Shown one piece after another: positions 32,325-40,169 of a DNA stretch of 64,000 nt. The position numbers and the translations under genes are program-made. The notes under the pieces were generated by a model. It made no database searches and had not been told where the DNA came from. It saw nothing but the letters and a program-made list of their open reading frames with translations. The stretch is from Nonomuraea sp. NEAU-A123 (GTDB lineage: Bacteria > Actinomycetota > Actinomycetes > Streptosporangiales > Streptosporangiaceae): the NCBI RefSeq assembly GCF_018603905.1, contig NZ_JAHFZZ010000012.1, positions 248,001-312,000 of the forward strand, written 5' to 3'. Position 1 is the stretch's first letter. Each line of letters begins with the position of its first letter.

Positions 32325-32705
32325 TTACTGAACCGCGCGCTCGGCCAGGGCGCGCTCGCGCTCGTCCTCGCGGTCGAAGTTGAAGTTGCGAGCGTGCGCG
32401 TCCGCGTCAGAGTCGCCGCGGACGTTGTTGGTGTTGCTGTTGTGCAGGTGGATGTGGACCTTGACGTGGCCGCCGCGGTGGTGCCTACGGCCCCAGCCGC
32501 CGCCCCAGCCGCCGCCCCAGCCGCCCCAGCCGCCACAGCGCCGGTGGCAGCCGCCGCCCCAGCCGGCGACGACACCCGCGTCGGTGGCGGCGGAGGCCGT
32601 GGCGTTGGCGGACGATGCGGTGGTCAGCGCGCCCAGGCCGATGACGCCACCGGACATTGCCGTGCTGATCGCGAGCCCTGCGAGGACACTCTTGAACTTG
32701 GGCAT
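32325..32705 (-). CDS. Secreted Gly/Trp/His-rich small protein
   Basis: A 126-aa protein. Residues 1-35 form a signal peptide ending ASSANA. The mature part starts with a Gly/Trp-rich stretch (GWGGG, CHRRC, then repeated GGWGG/GGGWGG to about 72), then RRHHRGGHVKVHIHLHN with alternating His, an Asn-rich turn and a charged tail (FNFDREDERERALAE). CHRRC and the H-x-H-x-H run could bind metal. I recognise no family. ATG 32705 has AGGGGGG upstream. A perfect 11-bp inverted repeat lies 36 bp before the start, in an unusually AT-rich region. Confidence 0.75.
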   Translation of the reverse strand: MPKFKSVLAGLAISTAMSGGVIGLGALTTASSANATASAATDAGVVAGWGGGCHRRCGGWGGWGGGWGGGWGRRHHRGGHVKVHIHLHNSNTNNVRGDSDADAHARNFNFDREDERERALAERAVQ

Positions 32706-32741
32706 TGAATTCCCCCCTAAAGGATCGGTTGCCCCGTTCCA

Positions 32742-32770
32742 GATATTTACCGGACTGAACGGTAAATATC
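32742..32770. promoter_or_regulatory. Perfect inverted repeat upstream of the secreted protein
   Basis: GATATTTACCG (32742-32752) and CGGTAAATATC (32760-32770) are perfect 11-bp arms with a 7-bp spacer. It lies 36 bp upstream of the minus-strand start at 32705. It could be a repressor or activator site, or a 5'-UTR hairpin. Confidence 0.7.
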
Positions 32771-32868
32771 TTGGATGGCGACTAATGCGTCATCCGTGCT
32801 GATTTATTTCCGTCGCCCCAGCGGATAAACGGCCCTTGTTGTGTTTTGCTATACGCTAACTCTCTCAT

Positions 32869-32983
32869 TGCTCTTATTAAGCATTTATGAAATGAAATGA
32901 AATGATTTGTCCGTTTTGGGGGCGGCGGCTCCGCGTGCCTCTGTGTGAATGGCGTGCGCATAAATGCTAATAAAGGAGCATTT
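32869..32983. repeat. AT-rich region with diverged inverted copies and a GAAAT tandem
   Basis: The 336-bp gap 32706-33041 has no gene and is far more AT-rich than the genome. TGCTCTTATTAAGCATTT (32869-32886) is an imperfect inverted copy of AAATGCTAATAAAGGAGCA (32962-32980). A run ATGAAATGAAATGAAATGA lies between them. AAATGCT (32962-32968) and AGCATTT (32977-32983) also form a 7-bp inverted repeat of their own, 58 bp before the next gene. It may be a regulator site cluster or a remnant of a mobile element. Confidence 0.45.
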
Positions 32984-33041
32984 GTCCGAAATGTAAGCTG
33001 GAGGGCGAGGACGGCTATCGTTGAGTGAGCGAGGAGGACGC

Positions 33042-33941
33042 ATGGCAGCAGCGCCGATCCCGCACTGGCCAGGACGCATGTTCGGCTCGGTGCACGTACG
33101 AGCGACCCCGGAAGGCGCCGCCGAGAAGGCGGTCTTCGTCCACGGCCTGGCCGGTGCGGCCACCAACTGGACCGACCTGATGGACGAGCTGAAAGACCTC
33201 GTCACCGGCTACGCCATCGACCTGCCCGGAGCGGGGTTCTCGCCCGAGCCGGCCGACGGCGACTACACCATCGCCGGGCACGCCCGCGCGGTGATCGGCC
33301 TGCTGCAGGAGACCGGTCCCGCGCATCTGTTCGGCAACTCGCTGGGCGGCGCGGTCGCCGTCAGGGTGGCCGCCACCCGCCCCGACCTGGTCCGCTCGCT
33401 CGTCCTCATCTCGCCGGCACTGCCCGACCTGCGGCCCAGGTACGGCCCGATACGCGTCGCCGCCGCGGCGCTGCCCAGGCTGGGCGAGTGGGTGGCCGGC
33501 AAGCTCCGGCTGATCCCCGCCGAGCAGCGGATCAAGGCCTCCTTCGCCATGGTCTGGGCGGATGTCGCCGCGGTCCATCCGGTACGCCTCCGCGACGCGG
33601 TCGAGGAGCAGCGCAGGCGCGACGCGCTGGCCTACGCCGCCGCCGCCATGATCGGCTCGGCCCGGGGCATCGTGGCCGAGTACTTCCGCCGCGGCGAGGA
33701 GAACCTGTGGCGTCAGGCCGCCCTCATCGAGGCGCCCACCCTGATCGTCCACGGCAGGCACGACCGGCTGGTGCGTCCCGCCATGGCCGCCAAGGCAGCC
33801 CGTACGTTCCGGCAGGTCAGACTGGTGCTGTTGCCGCGCGCCGGGCACGTGGCGATGATGGAGACGCCCCGTGTGGTGGCCGCGGAGGCACGCCGTCTGA
33901 TCGGTGAGACGCGGTTGGGGAATGCCCGACTCGCCAACTAG
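33042..33941 (+). CDS. Alpha/beta fold hydrolase
   Basis: A 299-aa hydrolase. The oxyanion region is FVHGLAGAATNW, the nucleophile elbow is GNSLGG near 95-100 (Ser), the acid is in VHGRHDRLV and the His is in RAGHVAMME. The substrate is unknown. ATG 33042 is preceded by CGAGGAGG at 4-5 nt; an in-frame TTG at 33021 lies upstream of that Shine-Dalgarno. It lies 43 bp before moeZ on the same strand and may be co-transcribed. Confidence 0.9.
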   Translation: MAAAPIPHWPGRMFGSVHVRATPEGAAEKAVFVHGLAGAATNWTDLMDELKDLVTGYAIDLPGAGFSPEPADGDYTIAGHARAVIGLLQETGPAHLFGNSLGGAVAVRVAATRPDLVRSLVLISPALPDLRPRYGPIRVAAAALPRLGEWVAGKLRLIPAEQRIKASFAMVWADVAAVHPVRLRDAVEEQRRRDALAYAAAAMIGSARGIVAEYFRRGEENLWRQAALIEAPTLIVHGRHDRLVRPAMAAKAARTFRQVRLVLLPRAGHVAMMETPRVVAAEARRLIGETRLGNARLAN

Positions 33942-33984
33942 GTTTCACAGGGGGATAGGTCCCCCTGGAACGGGAGCGTAGAAA

Positions 33985-35166
33985 GTGTCGTTGCCACCAC
34001 TGGTCGAGCCGGCCGCAGAGCTGACCGTCGACGAAGTGCGCCGCTACTCACGTCACCTGATCATTCCCGACGTGGGGATGGCCGGGCAGAAGCGGCTGAA
34101 GAACGCCAAGGTGCTCTGTGTGGGCGCCGGTGGCCTGGGGTCGCCCGCGCTGATGTACCTCGCCGCGGCGGGTGTGGGCACGCTGGGCGTCATCGACTTC
34201 GACGTCGTCGACGAGTCCAACCTGCAGCGCCAGATCATCCACGGCCAGTCCGACGTGGGCAAGCCGAAGGCCGAGAGCGCCGCGGCCACGGTCCGCGAGA
34301 TCAACCCGCTGGTCGACGTCATCATCCACAACACGGCGCTGACCAACGACAACGTGATGGAGATCTTCTCCGGCTACGACCTCATCGTCGACGGCACCGA
34401 CAACTTCGCCACGCGCTACATGGTGAACGACGCCGCGGTGCTGCTCGGCAAGCCGTACGTCTGGGGCTCGATCTACCGCTTCGACGGCCAGGCGAGCGTG
34501 TTCTGGGCCGAGCACGGCCCCTGCTACCGCTGCCTCTACCCCGAGCCCCCGCCTCCCGGCATGGTGCCGTCGTGCGCCGAGGGCGGCGTGCTGGGCGTGC
34601 TGTGCGCCTCGATCGGCTCCATTCAGGTCAACGAGGCGATCAAGCTGCTCACCGGCATCGGCGACCCGCTGGTCGGCCGGCTGATGATCTACGACGCCCT
34701 GGAGATGAAGTACCGCGACGTCAAGGTCCGCAAGGACCCCGAGTGCGTGCTCTGCGGCAAGAACCCGACGGTCACCCAGCTCCTCGACGACTACGAGGCG
34801 TTCTGCGGCGCGATCTCCGACGAGGCCGCCGAGGCCGCGACGGGCTCGACGATCACCGCCCGCGAGCTCAAGGCCATGCAGGACAACGGCGACGAGATCT
34901 TCCTCGTCGACGTCCGCGAGATCAACGAGTACGAGATCGTCTCCATCCCCGGCGCCACGCTGATCCCCAAGGGTGAGTTCCTCAACGGCTCGGCCCTGGA
35001 GAAGCTGCCGCAGGACAAGCGGATCGTGCTCCACTGCAAGTCGGGCGCGCGCTCGGCGGAGGCGCTGGCGATCGTCAAGAACGCCGGTTTCTCCGACGCG
35101 GTGCACGTCGGCGGCGGGGTGCTCAGCTGGGTCAAGACCGTGGACCCCAGCCTGCCCTCCTACTGA
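33985..35166 (+). CDS. moeZ: MoeZ, adenylyltransferase/sulfurtransferase
   Basis: A 393-aa fusion of an E1-like ThiF/MoeB domain (about 15-265) and a C-terminal rhodanese (about 285-393). GAGGLGSPAL near 48-56 binds ATP, D-x-x-D-x-S-N-L-x-R-Q is DESNLQRQ, the Zn site is C180, C183, C254 and C257, and the rhodanese active Cys is C351 in HCKSGARS. It adenylates the C terminus of ubiquitin-like sulfur carriers (MoaD, ThiS, CysO) and donates sulfur. Start GTG 33985. Its place near the TetR/DUF3107 and helicase genes matches the actinobacterial order. Confidence 0.95.
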   Translation: MSLPPLVEPAAELTVDEVRRYSRHLIIPDVGMAGQKRLKNAKVLCVGAGGLGSPALMYLAAAGVGTLGVIDFDVVDESNLQRQIIHGQSDVGKPKAESAAATVREINPLVDVIIHNTALTNDNVMEIFSGYDLIVDGTDNFATRYMVNDAAVLLGKPYVWGSIYRFDGQASVFWAEHGPCYRCLYPEPPPPGMVPSCAEGGVLGVLCASIGSIQVNEAIKLLTGIGDPLVGRLMIYDALEMKYRDVKVRKDPECVLCGKNPTVTQLLDDYEAFCGAISDEAAEAATGSTITARELKAMQDNGDEIFLVDVREINEYEIVSIPGATLIPKGEFLNGSALEKLPQDKRIVLHCKSGARSAEALAIVKNAGFSDAVHVGGGVLSWVKTVDPSLPSY

Positions 35167-35244
35167 GCCCGGTCCCCGAGGTCCTTTCCCTGAGGGTCCG
35201 GTTTCTGCGGATGGCGGCTGGTCGCCCGCATTAAGGTCGATGGC

Positions 35245-35964
35245 GTGAACGACGCTCGCCCCTGGCCCGCTCTCGTGGTGGCCTCCGTGCTGACGATGGT
35301 CTGCGCGGTGGCCGCCGGAGTCTCGGCCAGTGCGGCGGGCTCGGAGCTGTCACGCGGCCCGAGCACCGCCGAGCTGCACGCGGCGGCCAAGCGGGAGGTC
35401 GCCGAACGCTGGCGTACCTGGGCGACCGGGCGCATCTTCCCGGCCAGCCTGCCCTACTCCGCCGAGCAGGGCGGCCAGGAGCGGGCCAGCCGGGTCGGCA
35501 TCTCACCGGGTTTCGCCTGCGCCGGCTCCGTCGACTCGAAAGCCGCCAAAGCCCTGCGCAAGGCGGGCTGCCGGGGGGTGCTGCGCGCCACCTACATCGA
35601 CGCGCTGCAAGGCGTGCTCGTCACGATCGGCGTCGTGGCCCTGCCCGACGAGTTCGAGGCCGCGCACGCCAAGACCGCCTTCTCCGCCGCCGGCGCTCCC
35701 GTGCCCGGCCTGCGGCCGCTGGCCTTCAAAGGCACGGTCTCCAACCGTTTCACCCCTTCCGTACGCCAGGCCGGCTCCGTACGTCAGGCCGGCCCGTACC
35801 TCGTGCTGACCACGGCGGGCCAGGTCGACGGCCGGCCGGCGCGCTCCGTCGGCGAGCAGCGGCCGGCCATCTTCGCGTTCGCCAGTGAGATCTCCGAGCG
35901 GGTCCTGGCCGACCTGAGCACGCCCCGGATGCCCGACTGCGCCTCCCAGGAGTGGCGGTGCTGA
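35245..35964 (+). CDS. Exported protein of mycosin module 1
   Basis: A 239-aa protein with an N-terminal signal/anchor (ALVVASVLTMVCAVAAGVSA). The body shares a pattern with the 37331 gene product: ERWRTWATGRIFP, RVGI, a Cys pair (FACAGSV ... KAGCRGVLRATYIDA) and TIGVVALPDE. It ends PDCASQEWRC, so Cys is the last residue. Two VRQAG repeats lie near 180 in an internal 18-bp DNA duplication (around 35759-35794). I recognise no family. The subtilase gene starts inside its last codons, so the two are coupled and probably act together at the cell surface. Confidence 0.8.
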   Translation: MNDARPWPALVVASVLTMVCAVAAGVSASAAGSELSRGPSTAELHAAAKREVAERWRTWATGRIFPASLPYSAEQGGQERASRVGISPGFACAGSVDSKAAKALRKAGCRGVLRATYIDALQGVLVTIGVVALPDEFEAAHAKTAFSAAGAPVPGLRPLAFKGTVSNRFTPSVRQAGSVRQAGPYLVLTTAGQVDGRPARSVGEQRPAIFAFASEISERVLADLSTPRMPDCASQEWRC

Positions 35965-37274
35965 CCCGTGCGGCCGTGTTCATCGCGGCGGTGGTGCTCT
36001 TCAGCGCGGGGTCCGCGCTGGGCGTCTTGGGCGCCGGGTCCGCGCTGGGCGTCTTGGGCGCCGGGTCCGCGCCGGGCGTTTTGGGCGCCGGGTCCGCGCC
36101 GGGCCTCCTGGGTGCCGAGGCGGCCCTGGCCGACGACGTGCGCGGCGGCCAGCAGCCGGTGATCAGCACGCTGGAGCTGAACAAGGCGTGGCGGGTCAGC
36201 AAGGGCGCGGGCGTCACCGTGGCCGTGCTCGACTCGGGCGTCGATCCCCGCCACCGCGACCTGGCCGGCTCCGTGACCGTGGGCCGGGACTTCACCGAAG
36301 GCGCCAACCCGCCGGGGGTGCCGCCGCGTCGCCTGCACGGCACGTACATGGCCTCGCTGATCGCCGGCCACGGCCACGGACGCCAGAACAAGCTCGGCGT
36401 GATCGGCGTGGCTCCCAAAGCGCGGCTGCTGTCGGTCCGGGTGATACTGGAGGACGAGGAACCGGGGTTCAGGGAGTTCAACACCGCCGCGCGCTTCGAG
36501 AACGTGGTGGCCAGGGGCATCCGCTACGCGGTCGATCGGGGGGCGCGCGTGATCAACATGTCGATCTCCAAGGAGCTGGCGACCCAGGAGGAGCGGGCGG
36601 CCGTACGCTACGCGATCTCCAAGGGCGTCGTGCTGGTGGCCGCCGCGGGCAATGACGGCGCGGGCGAGCCCGACGAGACGGGATTCGCCCCCTATTCGTA
36701 CCCGGCCGCCTTCCCCGGCGTCGTGTCCGTGGGCGCGACGGACCGGCGGCTGCGCCGGGCGACGTTCTCCAACTGGAACTCCTCGGTGCTGGTGGCCGCA
36801 CCCGGCGTCGACATCATGGGCGCGGGCCCCGGCGACGAGTACTGGGTCGGCAGGGGCACCTCCCAGGCCACCGCGCTGGTCTCCGGAGTTGCCGCCCTCA
36901 TTAAGGCCAAATATCCGGAAATGTCGCCGCCGCTGGTCGCGCAGGCCATGACCGCGAGCGCGACCGACCGGCCCCCGGGCGGCTACGACACCGGCACCGG
37001 CTTCGGCGTGGTCAACGCCGCCAAGGCGCTGGCCGAGGCGGGCCGGCTGGCCAAGTACACCGAGACGGCCGCGGGGGCGCAGGCACAGGACCCCGCCCGG
37101 CCGCTCGGCGGCGGCTCGGCGGGGCGGATCGAGGTCGTCAGCAGGGACCAAGCGCGGGTCAAGGTCTATGGGACGATCGCCTTGGCGGCCGCCCTCGGCG
37201 CGCTCTCCTCCATGGGGGCGATATTCGCCCTGGTCAGGCGCGTGCGCCGCGCTCAGAGCGGCCAAGACGCATGA
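35958..37274 (+). CDS. S8 family serine protease, mycosin-like (module 1)
   Basis: A 438-aa subtilase. D92 (VAVLDSGVD), H127 (LHGTY), oxyanion Asn in AAAGNDG near 232 and S302 (GRGTSQATA) form a full triad. A C-terminal transmembrane helix at about 402-425 with an Arg-rich end anchors it, as in MycP mycosins of type VII secretion systems. No ESX genes are nearby. The signal peptide region is stretched by four 9-residue repeats (GSALGVLGA) from a 27-bp DNA repeat. GTG 35958 has AGGAG at 5 nt and overlaps the upstream stop (7 bp). Confidence 0.92.
   Translation: MLTRAAVFIAAVVLFSAGSALGVLGAGSALGVLGAGSAPGVLGAGSAPGLLGAEAALADDVRGGQQPVISTLELNKAWRVSKGAGVTVAVLDSGVDPRHRDLAGSVTVGRDFTEGANPPGVPPRRLHGTYMASLIAGHGHGRQNKLGVIGVAPKARLLSVRVILEDEEPGFREFNTAARFENVVARGIRYAVDRGARVINMSISKELATQEERAAVRYAISKGVVLVAAAGNDGAGEPDETGFAPYSYPAAFPGVVSVGATDRRLRRATFSNWNSSVLVAAPGVDIMGAGPGDEYWVGRGTSQATALVSGVAALIKAKYPEMSPPLVAQAMTASATDRPPGGYDTGTGFGVVNAAKALAEAGRLAKYTETAAGAQAQDPARPLGGGSAGRIEVVSRDQARVKVYGTIALAAALGALSSMGAIFALVRRVRRAQSGQDA
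36009..36116 (+). repeat. Four 27-bp tandem repeats in the mycosin signal region
   Basis: Four direct units of 27 bp (36009-36035, 36036-36062, 36063-36089, 36090-36116), the first two identical and later ones with a few changes. Each encodes G-S-A-L/P-G-V/L-L-G-A in frame. It lengthens the hydrophobic N terminus of the protease and may vary in copy number by slippage. Confidence 0.95.
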
Positions 37275-37330
37275 TCCGTCCGCTTAGGGGGACGAAATAG
37301 ACACGAACCGAGCCTGGGAACGAGGCGGTG

Positions 37331-38230
37331 GTGAAGGCACGTAGGTCCACCTCAGGGTTGCCGCGCGCCGGGGGAGCCACATCGGGACGGAAGAACCCGC
37401 TCGGTGCTCCAGCCGGCCGCCGATCCCGCGTGCGCGCGTGGCCGGCGGCCAAGGGCCGCGCCAGGGCGGCGTCCAGGGAGCGCGTGGAGCAGGCCGTGCT
37501 CCAGCAGGGTGTGCGTTTTCGCCGCCTGTTCGTGATGCTCGTCGGCATCGTCGTGGTCATGTCGGCCGTCCTCGTGCTCCTCGGCACGATCGGGCTGCTC
37601 GAGGAGACCAGGTCGCGCCCGCTGACCGCGGCAGAGCAGAACCAGTACAAACAGGAGGAGATCGCCAGGCGCTGGCAGGCGTGGCCCGCGACCGGCGTCT
37701 TCCCGGAAGAGGTGAAGTACGTCGGGCTCGACAAGGCCCAGCAGTACGCCCGGCGCGTCGGCATCGCACCCCAGACCGAGTGCGGCAGGGCCGTCGACCC
37801 CTCCGTGGCGGGCATCCTCGACGACCATGGATGCGTGACCATGCTCCGCGCCACCTACGTCGACCAGACGGCCACGTTCGTCTTCACGGTCGGCGTGGCC
37901 GTACTGAAGGACGAGGAGTCCAGGCTCTCGGCGACCGAGCAGCTCACCCAGGACGACCGGGTCGGCGTGCTGCCCGTGGCCTTCCCCGGCACGGTGACCG
38001 AGCGGTTCGGGGTGGATCAGCGCCAGCGCACCGGCTGGGTGGGCGCCGGGCCGTACATCGTGTTCTCGACCGCGGGCTACGCGGACGGCAGGACCCGGGC
38101 GGCCATCCCGCCGGAGGAGATCCTGCACAGCGAGTTGTGGCCGGCGGCCAAGTCGATCGGCAACCAGATCGCCTACTTCCTGGCGGACCCCCCGAAGGTC
38201 CCGCCCTGCACCCAGGGGAACGTGTGCTGA
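37331..38230 (+). CDS. Membrane-anchored protein of mycosin module 2
   Basis: A 299-aa paralogue of the 35245 product. It has a basic, disordered N-terminal tail (1-60), a transmembrane helix (LFVMLVGIVVVMSAVLVLLG, about 66-87) and an outer domain with the shared pattern ARRWQAWPATGVFP, ARRVGI, Cys pair (TECGRAV ... DDHGCVTMLRATYVDQ) and TVGVAVLKDE. It ends PPCTQGNVC with a terminal Cys. The N-terminal extension is absent from module 1. GTG 37331 has GAGG at 5 nt. The protease gene overlaps its end by 7 bp. Confidence 0.8.
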   Translation: MKARRSTSGLPRAGGATSGRKNPLGAPAGRRSRVRAWPAAKGRARAASRERVEQAVLQQGVRFRRLFVMLVGIVVVMSAVLVLLGTIGLLEETRSRPLTAAEQNQYKQEEIARRWQAWPATGVFPEEVKYVGLDKAQQYARRVGIAPQTECGRAVDPSVAGILDDHGCVTMLRATYVDQTATFVFTVGVAVLKDEESRLSATEQLTQDDRVGVLPVAFPGTVTERFGVDQRQRTGWVGAGPYIVFSTAGYADGRTRAAIPPEEILHSELWPAAKSIGNQIAYFLADPPKVPPCTQGNVC

Positions 38231-39381
38231 CCGTTGTACGCGCGCTGACCGCCGCCCTGGTCATGCTGCACGCTCCGGCGGCCCCGCCCGTCAGGGACCA
38301 GCAACAGTGGGTGCTCGACGCGCTCAACGTCGAGCAGGCGTGGACGGTCACCAAAGGCAAGGGCGTCACCGTGGCCGTGGTCGACAGCGGCGTCGACGGC
38401 ACGCTCAAGGAGCTGCGCGGCCGCGTGACCGCCGGTCCCGACATGGCCGCGGCCACCGTCGAACGTTCGGCCAAGCCCGGCAAGCACGGCACCGCGATGG
38501 CCGCGCTCATCGCCGGGTCCGGGGCCGACGGCGGGCTGATCGGCGTGGCGCCCGAGTCGGGCATCCTCTCCCTGGCCCTGGCCCTCGACGACGACCCCAC
38601 CGGCGACGTCATCGACCCCAAGCAGCAGGAGCGGACCTCGCTGGAGAGCCCGCTGGCCCGTGCCATCCGCTACGCCGCCAACCACGGCGCCAAGGTCATC
38701 AGCATGTCGATCGGCACGTACGGGCCGCTCAAGTCCGAGCGCGAGGCCGTCTCCTACGCGCTCGACAAGGGCGCCGTGCTGGTCGCCGCCGTCGGCAACG
38801 ACGGGCAGACCCAGTACGCAAAGGACAACGGCACCTCGTTCTGGAGCTTCCCCGCGGGCTATTCGGGGGTCATCGGTGTGGCGGCCGTCGACAAGCAGGG
38901 CAAGGGCGCGACGTTCAGCAGCGACAACCTGTCCGTCCTCGTCTCCGCGCCGGGCGTGGGCGTGCCCATCGCCAAGCGCAAGGGCGGCTACGAGCTTTCG
39001 GAGGGCACCAGCGCGGCGAGCGCGCTCGTGGCCGGGGTGGCCGCGCTGGTCAAGTCGCGCTATCCCGCCATGCCGCCCGAGCAGGTCGCGCAGGCCCTGG
39101 CCGCGAGCGCCAGGGGACGGCCCGCTGCCGGATACGACGACAAGACCGGGTTCGGCGTGGTCGACGCCGGTGCCGCGCTCAACGCGGCCGAACGGCTGGC
39201 GGGGGAGCAGCGCAACGTCGTCGTGCCCGAGGACCAGCACTTCGGCGTCGGCGAGGACTCACCCGTGCCGTCGCGGCCGGGGCCCGATCCGTGGCGGCTG
39301 TGGCTCTACGGAGGGGGCGTCCTGGTGGCCTTGATCATGTTCTGCGGAGCCATCATCGTCCTCAATCAGCGCAGAGAGTAA
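38224..39381 (+). CDS. S8 family serine protease, mycosin-like (module 2)
   Basis: A 385-aa subtilase paralogous to the module 1 protease. The triad is D54 (VAVVDSGVD), H88 (GKHGTAMAALIAG) and S263 (SEGTSAASA), with AAVGNDG for the oxyanion Asn. A C-terminal anchor (LWLYGGGVLVALIMFCGAIIVL) precedes a short basic tail. Compared with module 1 the signal region is short and there are no repeats. GTG 38224 lies within the last codons of the partner gene. It presumably cleaves extracytoplasmic substrates near the membrane. Confidence 0.92.
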   Translation: MLTVVRALTAALVMLHAPAAPPVRDQQQWVLDALNVEQAWTVTKGKGVTVAVVDSGVDGTLKELRGRVTAGPDMAAATVERSAKPGKHGTAMAALIAGSGADGGLIGVAPESGILSLALALDDDPTGDVIDPKQQERTSLESPLARAIRYAANHGAKVISMSIGTYGPLKSEREAVSYALDKGAVLVAAVGNDGQTQYAKDNGTSFWSFPAGYSGVIGVAAVDKQGKGATFSSDNLSVLVSAPGVGVPIAKRKGGYELSEGTSAASALVAGVAALVKSRYPAMPPEQVAQALAASARGRPAAGYDDKTGFGVVDAGAALNAAERLAGEQRNVVVPEDQHFGVGEDSPVPSRPGPDPWRLWLYGGGVLVALIMFCGAIIVLNQRRE

Positions 39382-39403
39382 AGATCCGCTATGGTCGCGC
39401 GTC

Positions 39404-39763
39404 ATGGGATACGAGCTGCGCGTAGTTCGTGAAGCGCCCCTGGCGTTCGCCGAGCTCGCGAAGGCGATCGCGCCGGCCGGTTTCGGGCTGCGCGGGTCGG
39501 ACGAAATCGTCGCCGGACACGCCGGTGACACGCACGTCGTAGGGCACTGGCGCGATCAGGTGATCGGCGAGCCGGGCTCCGACTGGCAAGTGGCGCAGCT
39601 CATCCGGCTGGCGGCCGCGCTCGGCGCCAGGCTCGTCGGCGAAGACGGCGAGCGCTACACCGTGCGCGACGGCATCGTGGAACTGGTGGCCGGCGGTACG
39701 GTAGTCGAAATCGGTAAATACCACGAGATCATCGAGGCGGGGCCCAACGCATGGAGTCCGTGA
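39404..39763 (+). CDS. Hypothetical protein of 119 aa
   Basis: A soluble 119-aa protein: GYELRVVREAPLAFAELAKAI, then GLRGSDEIVAGHAGDTHVVGHW and a C-terminal IVELVAGGTVVEIGKYHEII. I do not recognise a family; no signal or membrane segment is present. The start ATG 39404 lies 22 bp after the mycosin gene and its end overlaps the ATL gene by 13 bp. A role tied to either neighbour is possible. Confidence 0.75.
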   Translation: MGYELRVVREAPLAFAELAKAIAPAGFGLRGSDEIVAGHAGDTHVVGHWRDQVIGEPGSDWQVAQLIRLAAALGARLVGEDGERYTVRDGIVELVAGGTVVEIGKYHEIIEAGPNAWSP

Positions 39764-40074
39764 ACCCGTTCGCCGAACGGGTCCTCGAGGTGGTGGAGTC
39801 CATCCCGCCGGGCATGGTGATGTCCTACGGCGACATCGCCGAATATCTCGGCGAGGGCGGCCCGCGTCAAGTCGGGCAGGTCATGTCGACCTGGGGCGGC
39901 GGCGTGCCGTGGTGGCGCGTGGTGCACTCCGACGGCACCGGCGCGGCCCCTGACCATGTGCGACGCTGCCTGGAGCACTGGCGCGACGAGGGCACCCCGT
40001 TGCGCGGCGAGCGGGTCGACATGCGGCAGGCCCGCTGGGACGGGCGTTCAGCCGATTCTAAGAAACGAGTTTGA
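39751..40074 (+). CDS. Alkyltransferase-like (ATL) DNA-damage protein, MGMT family
   Basis: A 107-aa protein of the MGMT-like fold. The DNA-binding half FAERVLEVVESIPPGMVMSYGDIAEYLG is followed by the segment that in methyltransferases reads PCHRVV; here it is PWWRVV, so the acceptor Cys is replaced by Trp. This is the hallmark of alkyltransferase-like proteins, which bind O6-alkylguanine without repairing it and hand the lesion to nucleotide excision repair. It overlaps the preceding gene by 13 bp. In mycobacteria an MGMT-like gene of this kind lies near adnAB, as here. Confidence 0.92.
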   Translation: MESVNPFAERVLEVVESIPPGMVMSYGDIAEYLGEGGPRQVGQVMSTWGGGVPWWRVVHSDGTGAAPDHVRRCLEHWRDEGTPLRGERVDMRQARWDGRSADSKKRV

Positions 40075-40169
40075 CCTGCGGATTCGCTCGTTAAGCGAAT
40101 CCGTTGCACGTTAGTCCCCTTACGATGGCATGAACCAGTGATGGCGGTTCGAAAGGCGGTGCCTTACCG

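Noticed and set aside
32881..32920. CRISPR-like or IS terminal repeats in the AT-rich gap
   Set aside because: The repeats are few, imperfect and not regularly spaced, with no transposase or cas gene nearby.
35245..39381. Type VII secretion (ESX) locus, because of mycosin-like proteases
   Set aside because: No EccB/C/D/E, WXG100 or EspG genes are present; only the protease modules occur.
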